Shown one piece after another: positions 20,725-30,482 of a stretch of 64,000 bases of DNA (its first letter is position 1; every line of letters begins with the position of its first letter). Both the position numbers and the translations under genes were made by a program. The notes below the pieces were generated by a model. That model had not been told where the DNA came from. It was given only the letters and a program-made list of their open reading frames with translations, and did no database searches. Source of the stretch: Alcanivorax sp. 24 (GTDB taxonomy: Bacteria > Pseudomonadota > Gammaproteobacteria > Pseudomonadales > Alcanivoracaceae); contig NZ_SNUA01000006.1 of the NCBI RefSeq assembly GCF_004360225.1, positions 124,001 through 188,000 on the forward strand. Reading direction: 5' to 3'.

Positions 20725-22352
20725 AAGCGGGACTCGCCGGCCGGTCGCTCCCGCTCCACCGGTTTCAGCGTGGCGGCACAGAACAGGGAGTTCAGCCGTT
20801 TCATGTCGCCCAGCAGATCCAGGTGCAGGGAGCTGGTTTCCAGGCTCTGCACCACCTGATGGCGCAGCCGTTCCAGGTGGGCGTGGGCCAGTTGCCGCTG
20901 GCGCGTCTGAAACCGGCGTTTTTCCTCCAGCAGGCGGCCAATGCTGTCATCGTCATCGTTGAGAAAGACCGACAGGCCAAGACGCAGATTGGTTGTCAGG
21001 CGCTGATGCAATTCCAGCAGCTCCCGCAACCCGGCGCTGGAAAATGAACGGCGGCGCGCGGTCTTGCGGTCACGCACCTTGACCATCATCCGTTCGATCA
21101 GATCGCCTCCCTGTTCCAGGCTGATGCTCATCTCCAGCACCAGCCCCCAACGGCGCAGTTCGGACCGGGTCAGTTGTTCCCTGGGCAGCTTCGCCAGATA
21201 GAGTTTGATCGCGGTGTGCAGCGTATCCAACTGGTCGTCCAGTTGAGCGGGCGGAGCCTCGATTTTGGTGGTCTCGTGGCGCAGGCTGTTACCCAGGGCT
21301 TCCAGCATGGTTTCCACCAGGTCCCCCATGGCCAGCACCTCGCGGCTGGCGTTGGCCAGTGCCAGAGCAGGCTGATCAAGGGCTTGAGGGTCCAGATGGC
21401 GAGGCCCCTGGCGCGGCTCGGGCGTGGCCGGGTCCGGCAGCAATAGCCGGCACAGCCGGGCCATTGGCTGGGTCAAGGAAAGCATGATCAGGCAGCGGCC
21501 GCCGTTGTAGGCCAGGTAGAAGCCGATCACCAGATCCTGGGGCGCGAAGGGGAGGGTGGTCAGCCAGCGCGCGGTGGGATCCACGAAGGGCAGCATCAGG
21601 ATCAGCCCGGTCAGCTTGAACAGCAGGCTGCCCAGGGCCACGCGGCGGCCGGCGGTGTGATAAAAACCGCTGTTGAGGAAGGCCAGCACGCCGCTGCCCA
21701 CGGTGGCGCCCATCACCAGACATAACGCCACCGGCAGGGACAAGGCACCGGCCGCGGTCAGGGTGGTGGTGAGCAGGACCGCCGCCAGACTGGAGTAGGT
21801 CAACATGGCGAACAATGCGCCGACCACCGCGTCCAGCAGCAGATCACCGGTGAGGGACTCGAACAGAACGCGCACGCCGCGGGCTTCGGTAACCGGCGCC
21901 ATGGCCTCGATGATCAGCGTCAGGGCCAGCAGCATCAGGCCCAGTCCCAGCGCCACCCGTGCCAGTTGCCCGGCCTTGCTTTGCTTGCGGGACAGGAACA
22001 GCGGAACGCCGATGATCAGTAGCAGCGGGGAAAGCCAGGACAGATCCAGGGTAAGCACGCGGGCCATCAGGGCGGTGCCCAGATCGGCGCCAAGCAGGAT
22101 CGCCAGACCGGTGGCGAGAGGCATCAGGCCGTCGGCGACGAAGCCGCTGACCAGCAGCGCGGTGGCGTTGCTGCTTTGCACCAGCGGAGTAACCCCGGTA
22201 CCGGCGGCAAAGGCCAGCAGCCGGCGATCCAGATAGTGACTCAGCCAATGGCGCAGACGGGCTCCGTAAACCCGCAGAACGCCGGTGCGCACGATATGCG
22301 TGCCCCACACCAGCAACGCCACGGCGGACATCAGATGCAGCAGCACCTGCAT
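20721..22352 (-). CDS. Na/Pi cotransporter family protein with PhoU-like C-terminus
   Basis: A 543-aa protein. Residues about 1-310 hold two NptA/NaPi repeats with the signature QSS (VTPLVQSSNATALLVSGFVADG) and the second repeat TYSSLAAVLLTTTLTAAG. Residues about 330-530 form a helical PhoU/DUF47-like domain (LALANASREVLAMGDLVETMLEALGNS). It probably performs sodium-dependent phosphate transport or export. Monocistronic; divergent from yqiA across a repeat-rich gap. Confidence 0.9.
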   Translation of the reverse strand: MQVLLHLMSAVALLVWGTHIVRTGVLRVYGARLRHWLSHYLDRRLLAFAAGTGVTPLVQSSNATALLVSGFVADGLMPLATGLAILLGADLGTALMARVLTLDLSWLSPLLLIIGVPLFLSRKQSKAGQLARVALGLGLMLLALTLIIEAMAPVTEARGVRVLFESLTGDLLLDAVVGALFAMLTYSSLAAVLLTTTLTAAGALSLPVALCLVMGATVGSGVLAFLNSGFYHTAGRRVALGSLLFKLTGLILMLPFVDPTARWLTTLPFAPQDLVIGFYLAYNGGRCLIMLSLTQPMARLCRLLLPDPATPEPRQGPRHLDPQALDQPALALANASREVLAMGDLVETMLEALGNSLRHETTKIEAPPAQLDDQLDTLHTAIKLYLAKLPREQLTRSELRRWGLVLEMSISLEQGGDLIERMMVKVRDRKTARRRSFSSAGLRELLELHQRLTTNLRLGLSVFLNDDDDSIGRLLEEKRRFQTRQRQLAHAHLERLRHQVVQSLETSSLHLDLLGDMKRLNSLFCAATLKPVERERPAGESRF

Positions 22353-22719
22353 GGCGACCCTCCCGATAATGAACGGTCAGGATGGTTGTTTTCGTTATAG
22401 CACGGTTGCCATCGCGGCGCTTGACCTGCTGGCATCCCATAATTCGTTCACCGCAACATGCTGGACGTGTTTGCGCAGCCTTGTAGATATGAATTCGCGT
22501 TGTATTCGCTGGCAAGCCAGCTTCCCATAAAGGGAACTAAGGAACTGCTGTGGGAAGCTGGCTTGCCAACGAATCGGCGTGTAGGCGTGCCAGCGGGCGG
22601 TTCCACAACCGTGGCACAGCTGGGGTGCTTGACGCTGACCGGCAAACTCGGGAGCCTTGAGCCCTGGTTTGGCCCAGCGGGTGGGGGCAACCGTAAAACA
22701 TCATGAACGGCGGAAGGCC
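22353..22719. other. Repeat-bearing intergenic region (no gene)
   Basis: This 367-nt gap between divergent genes contains composite repeat copy A (inverted repeat at 22504-22574 plus flanking modules). No convincing short gene is visible on either strand. The yqiA promoter must lie in or beyond the repeat. Confidence 0.6.
22504..22574. repeat. Composite intergenic palindrome, copy A
   Basis: Arms of about 24 bp (22504-22527 and 22551-22574; ATTCGCTGGCAAGCCAGC on the left) enclose a short loop. The sequence before it (GCCTTGTAGATATGAA) recurs before copy E, and the sequence after it (GCGTGTAGGCGTG, then CCACAACCGTGGCACAGC) corresponds to the modules that accompany copies B, D and E. Confidence 0.85.
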
Positions 22720-23307
22720 ATGAACGAAACGTCATTGATCTACATTCACGGCTTCAACAGCTCGCCTCAATCTCATAAAGCGGGGCTGTTACGTCAGGTG
22801 TTCGAGGCCGCCGGCGCCGGGCATCGCCTGCATATTCCGATCCTGGAGCCGCAGCCCAAGCGGGCCATGGCCGCGCTGGAAACGGAAATCGCCGGTGCCG
22901 GTCCGGTGGCCCTGCTGGGGTCATCCCTCGGCGGTTTCTACGCCACCTGGCTGGCGGAGCACCACGATTTGCCCGCGGTACTGGTGAATCCGGCGGTTCG
23001 GCCCTGGGCACTACTGGACAAATACACAGGTATCAATCATAACTACCACACCAACCAGGCCTATGATTTCGATCCGGCCTGGCTCGATGAACTCAAACGC
23101 TACGAGGTGCCGGAGGTCAGCAAGCCCGAGCGCATGCTGCTGCTGACGCAAACCGGGGATGAGTCCCTGGATTGGACCGACGGCTGGGAATACTATGCCG
23201 ACTGCCACCGCTACTGCGGGCTGGGCGGCAGCCACGGGTTCGATGACTTCGATGCCTTTATTCCGTTAGTGTTGCGCTTTTGTGGAATAGAGTTAAAGCA
23301 CGCCTGA
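22720..23307 (+). CDS. yqiA: YqiA-like esterase
   Basis: A 195-aa alpha/beta hydrolase of the YqiA family. It shows YIHGFNSSPQSHKA (oxyanion-hole HGF), the nucleophile elbow GSSLGG (about residue 70), LVNPAVRPWALL and the C-terminal histidine in GGSHGFDDFD. The E. coli protein is an esterase on short acyl and palmitoyl-CoA-type substrates. The ATG at 22720 is 6 nt after GGAAGG. It precedes parE as in E. coli, but the normal upstream partner cpdA is about 18.9 kb away. Confidence 0.93.
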   Translation: MNETSLIYIHGFNSSPQSHKAGLLRQVFEAAGAGHRLHIPILEPQPKRAMAALETEIAGAGPVALLGSSLGGFYATWLAEHHDLPAVLVNPAVRPWALLDKYTGINHNYHTNQAYDFDPAWLDELKRYEVPEVSKPERMLLLTQTGDESLDWTDGWEYYADCHRYCGLGGSHGFDDFDAFIPLVLRFCGIELKHA

Positions 23308-23467
23308 CGCTCGACGCCGAACGCTGGATGCCGAACACCAAACCCCGGGACCACCAAAGCATGCGTCTTGGCCGTAACGTGCAGGGTACCCCGCAATGGC
23401 TTCGGCCAAGGCATGTAAAAGCGTCCGGCGTCTGGCGTTTGGCCTCAGGCGTTTGTTTAGGAAATCT

Positions 23468-25354
23468 ATGACCAACACCTATACCTCAGAGAATATCGAG
23501 GTCCTTTCGGGCCTGGAGCCGGTGCGCAAGCGCCCCGGCATGTACACCGACACCACCCGTCCCAATCACCTGATCCAGGAAGTGGTGGACAACTCCGTCG
23601 ACGAAGCCCTGGCCGGGCACGCGCGCAGTATCCGCGTCACCTTGCTCAAGGACGGCGGAGTGGAAGTGGAGGACGACGGCCGCGGCATGCCGGTGGATCT
23701 GCATCCGGTGCAGAAGAAGCCCGGCGTTGAAGTGATCCTTTCCACGCTGCACGCCGGTGGCAAGTTCTCCAACAACAACTACCAGTTTTCCGGCGGTTTG
23801 CACGGCGTTGGGGTTTCGGTGGTGAACGCGTTGTCCCGCAAGTTGGAGGTCCTGGTCAAACGGGATGGCCAGCTGCACCACATCAGCTTCGCCGGCGGCG
23901 AGAAGACCAGCGACCTGGAAGTGGTCGATACCGTCGGTAAGCGCAATACCGGGACGCTGCTGCGGTTCTGGCCGGACGAGAGCTACTTCGATTCTCCCAA
24001 GGTTTCCGTGGCCCGCCTGCGTCACTTATTGCGCGCCAAGGCGGTGCTGTGCCCGGGGCTGGCGGTGACCCTGGAAAACCAGGCCACCGGCGAGACCGAG
24101 AACTGGCGGTTCAGTGACGGCCTGGTGGAGTATCTGCTGGAAGGGACCCGGGGTTGGGAACGGGTACCGGCGGAGCCCTTCGATGGCGCCATGAAAGGCG
24201 ACACTGAAGCAGTGGACTGGGCGGTGCTGTGGCTGCCGGAAGGCGGCGAGCTGATCACCGAGTCCTACGTGAATCTGATCCCCACGCCCCAGGGCGGTAC
24301 TCACGTGAACGGGTTGCGTTCCGGTTTGCTGGACGCGCTGCGCGAATTCTGTGAATTCCGCAATTTATTGCCCCGTGGCGTGAAACTGACCCCGGAGGAC
24401 ATCTGGGACCGGGCCTGCTACGTCCTCAGCGTCAAAATGCAGGACCCGCAGTTCGCCGGCCAGACCAAGGAGCGGCTCAGCTCCCGGCAAACCGCCAGTT
24501 TCGTCTCCGGGGTGGTCAAGGATGCGTTCTCGCTGTGGCTCAACCAGCACACCTCCGAGGCGGAGCAGTTGGCGGAGTTGTGCATCAGCAACGCCCAGAA
24601 GCGTCTGCGCGCGGCCAAAAAAGTCACCCGTAAGAAAGTCACCAGCGGGCCGGCGCTGCCTGGCAAGCTGGCCGATTGCACCAGCGATGACCCGGCGCAA
24701 ACCGAGATTTTCCTGGTGGAAGGGGATTCCGCTGGCGGTTCCGCCAAGCAGGCCCGTGACCGGGTTTACCAGGCGATCATGCCGTTGCGCGGCAAGATCC
24801 TGAACACCTGGGAAGTGGATCCGGCGGAAGTGCTGGGCAGCCAGGAGATTCACGATATCGCCGTGGCCCTGGGCATCGAGCCGGGCGCCGATGATCTGTC
24901 CGGTCTGCGTTACGGCAAGATCTGCATCCTCGCCGATGCCGATTCCGACGGCCTGCACATCGCCACCTTGCTGTGCGCGCTGTTCCTGCGTCATTTCCCG
25001 GCGCTGGTGCGCGAAGGGCACGTGTTCGTGGCGATGCCGCCGCTGTACCGCATCGACATCGGCAAGGACGTCTATTACGCCCTGGACAAAGAAGAGCGGG
25101 AAGGCGTGCTGGATCGCATCAAGGCCGAGAAAAAGCGCGGCAAGGTCAGCGTGACCCGCTTCAAGGGCCTCGGTGAGATGAATCCAATGCAACTGCGGGA
25201 AACCACCATGGCCCGGGATACCCGCCGCCTGGTGCGATTGACCATGACCAGCGACGACGACACCCATCAGCTCATGGACATGCTGCTCAGCAAGAAGCGC
25301 GCGTCCGACCGCAAGAGCTGGCTGGAAGAAAAGGGCAACCTGGCGGAAGTATAA
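23468..25354 (+). CDS. parE: DNA topoisomerase IV subunit B (ParE)
   Basis: The ATPase subunit of topoisomerase IV, which decatenates chromosomes. 628 aa (E. coli 630). The GHKL ATPase site shows VVDNSVDEALAG, EDDGRGMPVD and GLHGVGVSVVNAL; the TOPRIM acidic residues are in LVEGDSAGGSAKQARDR and DADSDGLHIATLL; the C-terminus FKGLGEMNPMQLRETT is typical. The ATG at 23468 matches family N-termini. The 160-nt gap from yqiA contains degenerate ACGC-rich inverted sequences. Confidence 0.98.
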   Translation: MTNTYTSENIEVLSGLEPVRKRPGMYTDTTRPNHLIQEVVDNSVDEALAGHARSIRVTLLKDGGVEVEDDGRGMPVDLHPVQKKPGVEVILSTLHAGGKFSNNNYQFSGGLHGVGVSVVNALSRKLEVLVKRDGQLHHISFAGGEKTSDLEVVDTVGKRNTGTLLRFWPDESYFDSPKVSVARLRHLLRAKAVLCPGLAVTLENQATGETENWRFSDGLVEYLLEGTRGWERVPAEPFDGAMKGDTEAVDWAVLWLPEGGELITESYVNLIPTPQGGTHVNGLRSGLLDALREFCEFRNLLPRGVKLTPEDIWDRACYVLSVKMQDPQFAGQTKERLSSRQTASFVSGVVKDAFSLWLNQHTSEAEQLAELCISNAQKRLRAAKKVTRKKVTSGPALPGKLADCTSDDPAQTEIFLVEGDSAGGSAKQARDRVYQAIMPLRGKILNTWEVDPAEVLGSQEIHDIAVALGIEPGADDLSGLRYGKICILADADSDGLHIATLLCALFLRHFPALVREGHVFVAMPPLYRIDIGKDVYYALDKEEREGVLDRIKAEKKRGKVSVTRFKGLGEMNPMQLRETTMARDTRRLVRLTMTSDDDTHQLMDMLLSKKRASDRKSWLEEKGNLAEV

Positions 25355-25355
25355 A

Positions 25356-25541
25356 GACGCCTACACGCAACACGCTTCACGCTTGCACGCGAAAAGATAT
25401 TTTTTGCATGTTGGGGAAGGCGGGTTGGCCTGGCGTTTTCTGGATTTTTAAGAATTGTAGATAGAGGTTGGTGCCTGGCAGCAATGGTTACAGATCGCGA
25501 TATGCCCAAGCGTGTTGCGTGTTGCGTGTTAGCGTGCAAGC
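25356..25541. repeat. ACACGCAACACGC modules in inverted orientation between parE and parC
   Basis: ACACGCAACACGCTT (within 25362-25391) reappears in reverse as AAGCGTGTTGCGTGTTGCGT (25508-25541), flanking about 115 nt. The same module accompanies the palindromic element at 28907, 39089 and 55637. Here the central palindrome is absent, so this may be a remnant. It separates two genes that are otherwise expected to be tightly linked. Confidence 0.6.
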
Positions 25542-25562
25542 CCACGAGTGAAGCGAATCATT

Positions 25563-27800
25563 ATGGCCGACGATTTCGAGAGTTTCTCCCTCCGGGACTA
25601 CACCGAAAAAGCGTACCTGGATTATTCCATGTACGTGATTCTGGACCGGGCCTTGCCGCACATCGGCGATGGTCTGAAACCGGTGCAGCGCCGCATTGTC
25701 TATGCGATGAGCGAGCTGGGACTGAAGAACACCGCCAAGTACAAAAAGTCCGCCCGTACCGTGGGCGACGTGCTGGGTAAGTACCACCCCCATGGCGACA
25801 GCGCCTGTTACGAAGCCATGGTGTTGATGGCGCAGCCGTTCAGTTACCGCTATCCCCTGGTGGACGGGCAGGGCAACTGGGGCAGTCCGGATGACCCCAA
25901 ATCGTTCGCCGCCATGCGTTACACCGAGTCGAAGCTGGCACCCTATGCCGAGACGCTGCTGGCGGAACTGGGCCAGGGCACGGTGGAATGGGTGCCCAAT
26001 TTCGACGGCACCATGGACGAACCAAAACTGCTGCCGGCGCGTCTGCCCAATGTCTTGCTGAACGGCACCACCGGCATCGCCGTGGGCATGAGCACGGATA
26101 TCCCGCCGCATAACCTGCGTGAAGTGGCCCAGGCCTGTATCCACCTGCTCAAGGACCCCGGCGCCTCGCTGGATGATCTGATGGAATACATCCAAGGGCC
26201 GGACTTCCCCACCGAAGGGGAAATCATCACCTCCCGCAACGACATCATCCGCATGTACTCGGAAGGCCGGGGAACGCTCAAGCAGCGCGCGGTTTACGAC
26301 CGGGAAGAGGGGGATATCGTGGTCACCGCGCTGCCTTATCAGGTCTCCGGCGCCAAGGTGCTGGAACAGATCGCTGATCAGATGCAGAAGAAAAAACTGC
26401 CCATGGTCAGTGATTTGCGCGATGAGTCCGACCATGAAAACCCCACCCGCCTGGTGATCACGCCGCGCTCCAACCGGGTGGACGTGGAACAGCTGATGGC
26501 GCACCTGTTCGCCACCACCGATCTGGAGAAGAATTACCGGGTCAATCTGAACATGATCGGCATCGACGGGCGGCCGCAGGTGAAGAGCCTGGACGTGATT
26601 CTCAACGAGTGGCTGCAATTCCGCATGGTCACCGTGCGCCGCCGTCTGCAGCATCGACTCGACAAGGTACTCGATCGCCTGCACATCCTGGAAGGTTTGT
26701 TGATCGCCTTCCTTAATATTGATGAAGTGATCGAGATCATTCGTCGCGAGGACGCGCCCAAGCCAGTATTGATGGAGCGCTTCGGGCTTTCCGACAAACA
26801 GGCGGAAGCGATCCTGGAGTTGAAGCTGCGTCATTTGGCGAAGCTGGAAGAATTCAAGATCAAGGGCGAGCGAGACGACCTGTCCCAGGAGCGCGATAAC
26901 CTGGAAGCGACCCTCGGTTCCATGGCCAAGATGAAGAAGCTGGTGGCCAAGGAGCTGGAAGAAGACATCGCCACCTATGGTGACGACCGCCGCTCCCCGC
27001 TGGTGGAGCGTGGCGAAGCCCGGGCCATGGACGAAGCGGATCTGCTGGGCTCGGACCCGGTCACCGTGGTGTTGTCCGAGAAAGGCTGGGTGCGTGCCGC
27101 CAAGGGCCACGATGTGGACGCGGAGGGGCTCAGCTATAAATCCGGTGACGGCTTCCTGGCCGCCGCCAAGGGCAAGTCCAACCAGCCGGTGTGTTTCCTC
27201 GACTCCACCGGCCGCAGCTACTCACTGCCGGCCCACACCCTGCCCAGCGCCCGCAGCCAGGGTGAGCCGCTGTCCGGGCGGGTTAATCCGCCTTCCGGTG
27301 CCCAGTTCGTGGCGGCGGTCATGGGTAAGGAGAAAGACGCGTTCCTGATGAGTACCGACGCCGGTTACGGTTTCGTGGTGCGTTACGGGGATCTGCTGGC
27401 CAACAAGAAAGCCGGCAAGACGGTGCTGACCGTGCCCAAAGGGGCCAGGGTGATGACGCCGAAGCCGATGCCGGCAATCGAGCAGGCGCTGATCGCGGTG
27501 GTGTCCAACGAAGGCCGGCTGTTGGTGTTCCCGGCGGCGGATCTGCCGGAGATGGCGCGTGGCAAGGGCAACAAGATGGTCTCCATTCCGTCCGCGCGGG
27601 TGGCGGACCGGGTGGAGTTCGTGCAGGACATCCAGGTGCTTGGCCCCGAGGATGCGCTGGTGGTGCGTGCCGGCAAGCGTCATCTGAAACTCAAACCCTC
27701 GGATCTGGAGCACTACATGGGAGAGCGGGGACGGCGTGGCGCCAAGCTGCCACGCGGTTTCCAGAATGTGGACGCCATGGATGTGGAGTCCCGCGACTGA
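25563..27800 (+). CDS. parC: DNA topoisomerase IV subunit A (ParC)
   Basis: The cleavage-religation subunit of topoisomerase IV; 745 aa. The catalytic tyrosine is Y120 (AAMRYTESK), at the E. coli number. In the quinolone-resistance region Ser80 and Glu84 (GDSACYEAM) are wild type. The C-terminal beta-pinwheel repeats are present from about residue 500. The ATG at 25563 matches the family N-terminus; a GTG 15 nt upstream is in frame. It is encoded 208 nt after parE. Confidence 0.98.
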   Translation: MADDFESFSLRDYTEKAYLDYSMYVILDRALPHIGDGLKPVQRRIVYAMSELGLKNTAKYKKSARTVGDVLGKYHPHGDSACYEAMVLMAQPFSYRYPLVDGQGNWGSPDDPKSFAAMRYTESKLAPYAETLLAELGQGTVEWVPNFDGTMDEPKLLPARLPNVLLNGTTGIAVGMSTDIPPHNLREVAQACIHLLKDPGASLDDLMEYIQGPDFPTEGEIITSRNDIIRMYSEGRGTLKQRAVYDREEGDIVVTALPYQVSGAKVLEQIADQMQKKKLPMVSDLRDESDHENPTRLVITPRSNRVDVEQLMAHLFATTDLEKNYRVNLNMIGIDGRPQVKSLDVILNEWLQFRMVTVRRRLQHRLDKVLDRLHILEGLLIAFLNIDEVIEIIRREDAPKPVLMERFGLSDKQAEAILELKLRHLAKLEEFKIKGERDDLSQERDNLEATLGSMAKMKKLVAKELEEDIATYGDDRRSPLVERGEARAMDEADLLGSDPVTVVLSEKGWVRAAKGHDVDAEGLSYKSGDGFLAAAKGKSNQPVCFLDSTGRSYSLPAHTLPSARSQGEPLSGRVNPPSGAQFVAAVMGKEKDAFLMSTDAGYGFVVRYGDLLANKKAGKTVLTVPKGARVMTPKPMPAIEQALIAVVSNEGRLLVFPAADLPEMARGKGNKMVSIPSARVADRVEFVQDIQVLGPEDALVVRAGKRHLKLKPSDLEHYMGERGRRGAKLPRGFQNVDAMDVESRD

Positions 27801-27870
27801 GCCAGGGGGGCGCCCGGATCGCCGCTTTTGGTTATGATCCGGGCGTTAAGTGAAAAGGAGTTGCCGCGTC

Positions 27871-28791
27871 ATGCGTGCCATGTTGACCGGTGTTACCACC
27901 GCACTGTTGTTGCTGCTGAACACGCTGATTCTGATCGGGCCGATGATGGTGATCGCCCTGCTCAAGCTGATTCTGCCGGGCAAGGCCCTGCGTAACCGCT
28001 GTTCCCGCGGTGTCATGTGGGTCGCGGAGACCTGGGCGGCCATCTGCAAGGGGATCTTCAACGTAATGACGCCGACCCGCTGGGAGGTGCGCGGCGCCGA
28101 GGGGCTGCGCCGGGACACCTCCTATCTGGTGGTCAGCAATCATCAATCCTGGGTGGATATTCCGGCGTTGGTTCAGGTGCTCAACGGCCGGGTGCCGTAC
28201 TTCAAGTTCTTCCTCAAGAAAGAGCTGATCTGGGTGCCGTTCCTCGGTCTGGCGTTCTGGGCGCTGGATTACCCCTTCATGAAACGCTACACCAAGAGCT
28301 ATCTGAAAAAGCACCCGGAATTGCTCGGCAAGGATCTGGAGATCACCAAGGCTGCCTGCGAAAAGTTCAAGGACATGCCGGTGACCGTGGTCAACTACCT
28401 GGAAGGTACCCGCCGCACGCCGGAGAAGCAGGCCCGGCAGAATTCCCCGTTCAAGCATCTGCTCAAGCCCAAGGCCGGCGGTGTTGCCTTTGTACTGGCG
28501 GCGTTGGGAGACAGCCTGGACGCCTTGCTGGACGTCACCATCGTTTACCCGGACGACACGCCGCCGGGATTCTGGGCCTTGATCAGCGGCCAGGTTGAGC
28601 GGGTGATCGTGGACCTGCGCATGCGTGAGCTGGATCCGGCCCTGTGGCGGGGGGACTACGAGAACGACCCCAAATTCCGGACCGTGATCCAGCGCTGGGT
28701 CAACGACTTGTGGCGGGAGAAAGACGCGCTGATCGATGCACTGGCGGAGCAGAATCGCAGCGTTGGCGCCGAAACCCGGGAGCTGTCCTGA
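27871..28791 (+). CDS. PlsC-type acyltransferase (YihG-like)
   Basis: A 306-aa membrane-anchored 1-acyl-glycerol-3-phosphate acyltransferase family protein. It has a hydrophobic N-terminus (LLLLLNTLILIGPMMVIALL), the catalytic NHQSWVD (NHx4D) near residue 90, FFLKKELIWVPFLG, and EGTRRTPEK corresponding to the substrate-binding EGTR block. Probably inner membrane and active in phospholipid acyl transfer. ATG 27871 has AAGGAG 10 nt upstream; a nearby ATG at 27880 is possible. It follows parC closely (70 nt). Confidence 0.9.
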   Translation: MRAMLTGVTTALLLLLNTLILIGPMMVIALLKLILPGKALRNRCSRGVMWVAETWAAICKGIFNVMTPTRWEVRGAEGLRRDTSYLVVSNHQSWVDIPALVQVLNGRVPYFKFFLKKELIWVPFLGLAFWALDYPFMKRYTKSYLKKHPELLGKDLEITKAACEKFKDMPVTVVNYLEGTRRTPEKQARQNSPFKHLLKPKAGGVAFVLAALGDSLDALLDVTIVYPDDTPPGFWALISGQVERVIVDLRMRELDPALWRGDYENDPKFRTVIQRWVNDLWREKDALIDALAEQNRSVGAETRELS

Positions 28792-28835
28792 GAAAAGCGG
28801 CGTTACTGCGCTCCGTGGACCGGTGCCGTCTCACC

Positions 28836-28947
28836 ATTCGCTGCTAAAGCAGCTTCCCACTGCGACTCTTTAGCCACTGTGGGAAGCTGGCTTGCCAGCA
28901 AATACGGCGTGTTGCGTGTAAGCGTGTCTCCCCAACCGTGGGACAGC
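28836..28947. repeat. Composite intergenic palindrome, copy B with modules
   Basis: An inverted repeat of about 25-bp arms (28836-28860 and 28879-28903; TGGGAAGCTGGCTTGCCAGC on the right) is followed by a GCGTGTTGCGTGTAAGCGTG module and then CCCCAACCGTGGGACAGC (28930-28947). The last 18 bp are the exact reverse complement of 48226-48243 near copy D. It lies between convergent genes and could also act as a bidirectional terminator. Confidence 0.85.
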
Positions 28948-28954
28948 ACTGACC

Positions 28955-29695
28955 CTAAAAACGCAGTGTCGCCGCCAGATAAGGCCCGCCGATCTCCAGG
29001 TCGGTATCCACGCCGCTGATGTCATCCAGTTCCACTTCCAATCGGCTGTAGCCGGCTTCCACACCAAGCAGGAAGTCGGACTGCCAGCCCACCCGGGCGG
29101 TATAGTCGCGCATGTCACTGCCATCGTAGGTAATCGCGTTGACCTCCCCGCCCACATACAAACCAGTGAGTGGCAGATTGACGCGGGCCGCCAGGTAGCC
29201 CATGGGGAAGGTCTTGTTGGCGCTTTCCGAAGCGCTGCGGCCAAGGCCGCTCACTTTAAAGTCGGCTTCCATGCGGCGTACCGTCACCCCGAGATCCAGC
29301 TTCACCACGTTATTCAGCGGGCTCCAGTAAAGGGTGCCGTCGAGCATCTCCAGATCCAGGTCGCCGCTGACCTCCTCGCCAGCCAGAAAGTCCTGGCCGT
29401 TGAAGGAGATGCCACGGCCCAGGGTATGGCTGCCGCCCTCGGAGAATTCCATATGCCGGATGCGCGCATTGGGGATCAGGGGAATGGCGTGCTCCACGCC
29501 CACGAACAGCACGTTCTCGCGGCTGTCGTCCAGCCCCAGATCGTGTTCCACATCAATGTTGCCGCCGCCGGAGGCGATGTCACCGCTGATTTCCGCGTCC
29601 CAGGTGTAGGCGCCGAAATAAGCGTCCACCAGCGGGGCGGCCTGAGCCAGGGGTGTCGCGCCCAGTACCAGGGCGCCAAGCATCAATCGTTTCAT
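28955..29695 (-). CDS. Outer-membrane beta-barrel protein (TIGR04219-like)
   Basis: A 246-aa exported protein with a Sec signal (MKRLMLGALVLGATPLAQA, cleavage after AQA) and alternating beta-strand patterns ending in an aromatic C-terminus (LAATLRF), typical of BamA-recognised barrels. The opening APLVDAYFGAYTWDAEISGDI resembles the TIGR04219 outer-membrane family. Function is unknown. Convergent with the acyltransferase gene across copy B of the palindrome. Confidence 0.82.
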   Translation of the reverse strand: MKRLMLGALVLGATPLAQAAPLVDAYFGAYTWDAEISGDIASGGGNIDVEHDLGLDDSRENVLFVGVEHAIPLIPNARIRHMEFSEGGSHTLGRGISFNGQDFLAGEEVSGDLDLEMLDGTLYWSPLNNVVKLDLGVTVRRMEADFKVSGLGRSASESANKTFPMGYLAARVNLPLTGLYVGGEVNAITYDGSDMRDYTARVGWQSDFLLGVEAGYSRLEVELDDISGVDTDLEIGGPYLAATLRF

Positions 29696-29850
29696 AATCA
29701 GGGTATCCTTGTTGCATGTGAGGGCTGCGTTTGAGGCGCAGTATTGCATCGCCTTCGCCGCGGACCAACCCCGGAAAAGCCGCCGCGCCGATGGCCCCGG
29801 GCGCCCTTCACGGCTATCCTAGTGGGTTCGGACAGACCGGGAACAGAACC

Positions 29851-30387
29851 ATGGCCAATTCCCTGCAACAGCAGTTAATGAAAGCCGGGCTGGCGGATAA
29901 GAAGGCCGCCCGCCGGGCCAAGCAGCAAAAACGTGAGGACGCCAACCGTGCCCGCCGCGATGGGGGTGATGAAGACGCCGCGGAGCGTGCCCGCCGCCAG
30001 CGCCAGGAGCAGGCCGAACGGGACCGCCAATTGGAGGTTCAGCGCCAGGCCGAGCGCGAGGAAAAGGAAAAACGGGCACAGTTACGGCAGCTGATCGAAA
30101 CCCACCGTCTGCCCCGCGAGCAGGGCGAAGTGGGGTTCCGGTTCGTGCAGGAACGCAAGGTGAAAACCGCCTATGTAACCGCTGCCCAGCAAGCCCAGCT
30201 GGCCAATGGCCGGCTGGCCCTGGTGGCGCTGGGTGAAGGCTATGAGCTGGTGCCCGCCGAGGTGGTGGACAAGATCCGGGAACGGGATGAGGGCGTCGTC
30301 CTGGTGTGCAATGCCCCGTCCACGAAGAAGCAGGACGAGGACGATCCCTATGCCGGCTACGAGGTGCCCGACGATCTGATGTGGTAG
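29851..30387 (+). CDS. DUF2058 family protein (YaiL-like)
   Basis: A 178-aa, highly charged protein. Residues about 10-95 are Arg/Lys/Glu/Gln-rich and likely coiled coil (SLQQQLMKAGLADKKAARRAK). The C-terminal globular part (VGFRFVQERKVKTAYVTAAQQAQLANGRLALVALG, ending YAGYEVPDDLMW) is diagnostic of DUF2058. It is suspected to act in nucleic-acid or ribosome-related processes, but no function is established. Upstream sequence in frame lacks similarity, so ATG 29851 is used. Confidence 0.88.
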   Translation: MANSLQQQLMKAGLADKKAARRAKQQKREDANRARRDGGDEDAAERARRQRQEQAERDRQLEVQRQAEREEKEKRAQLRQLIETHRLPREQGEVGFRFVQERKVKTAYVTAAQQAQLANGRLALVALGEGYELVPAEVVDKIRERDEGVVLVCNAPSTKKQDEDDPYAGYEVPDDLMW

Positions 30388-30435
30388 ATCCCGGGCATCG
30401 GCGAGGCGGCCAGGGCAAGGCCGCCTGAAACGCGG

Positions 30436-30456
30436 TTTATTACACTGCTTAATAAA
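30436..30456. promoter_or_regulatory. Inverted repeat upstream of the AraC gene
   Basis: TTTATT-N9-AATAAA, 26 nt before the AraC-family start. The right half (CTTAATAAAATGG) resembles CTTAATAACAAGAATGG in front of the acylase gene, so both may be AraC-protein sites. Low-complexity A/T sequence makes chance likely. Confidence 0.35.
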
Positions 30457-30482
30457 ATGGACTATAACAACGAGAAGCCGAG

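Noticed and set aside
25488-27110. 540-codon minus-strand frame opposite parC
   Set aside because: Shadow of an essential, fully conserved gene.
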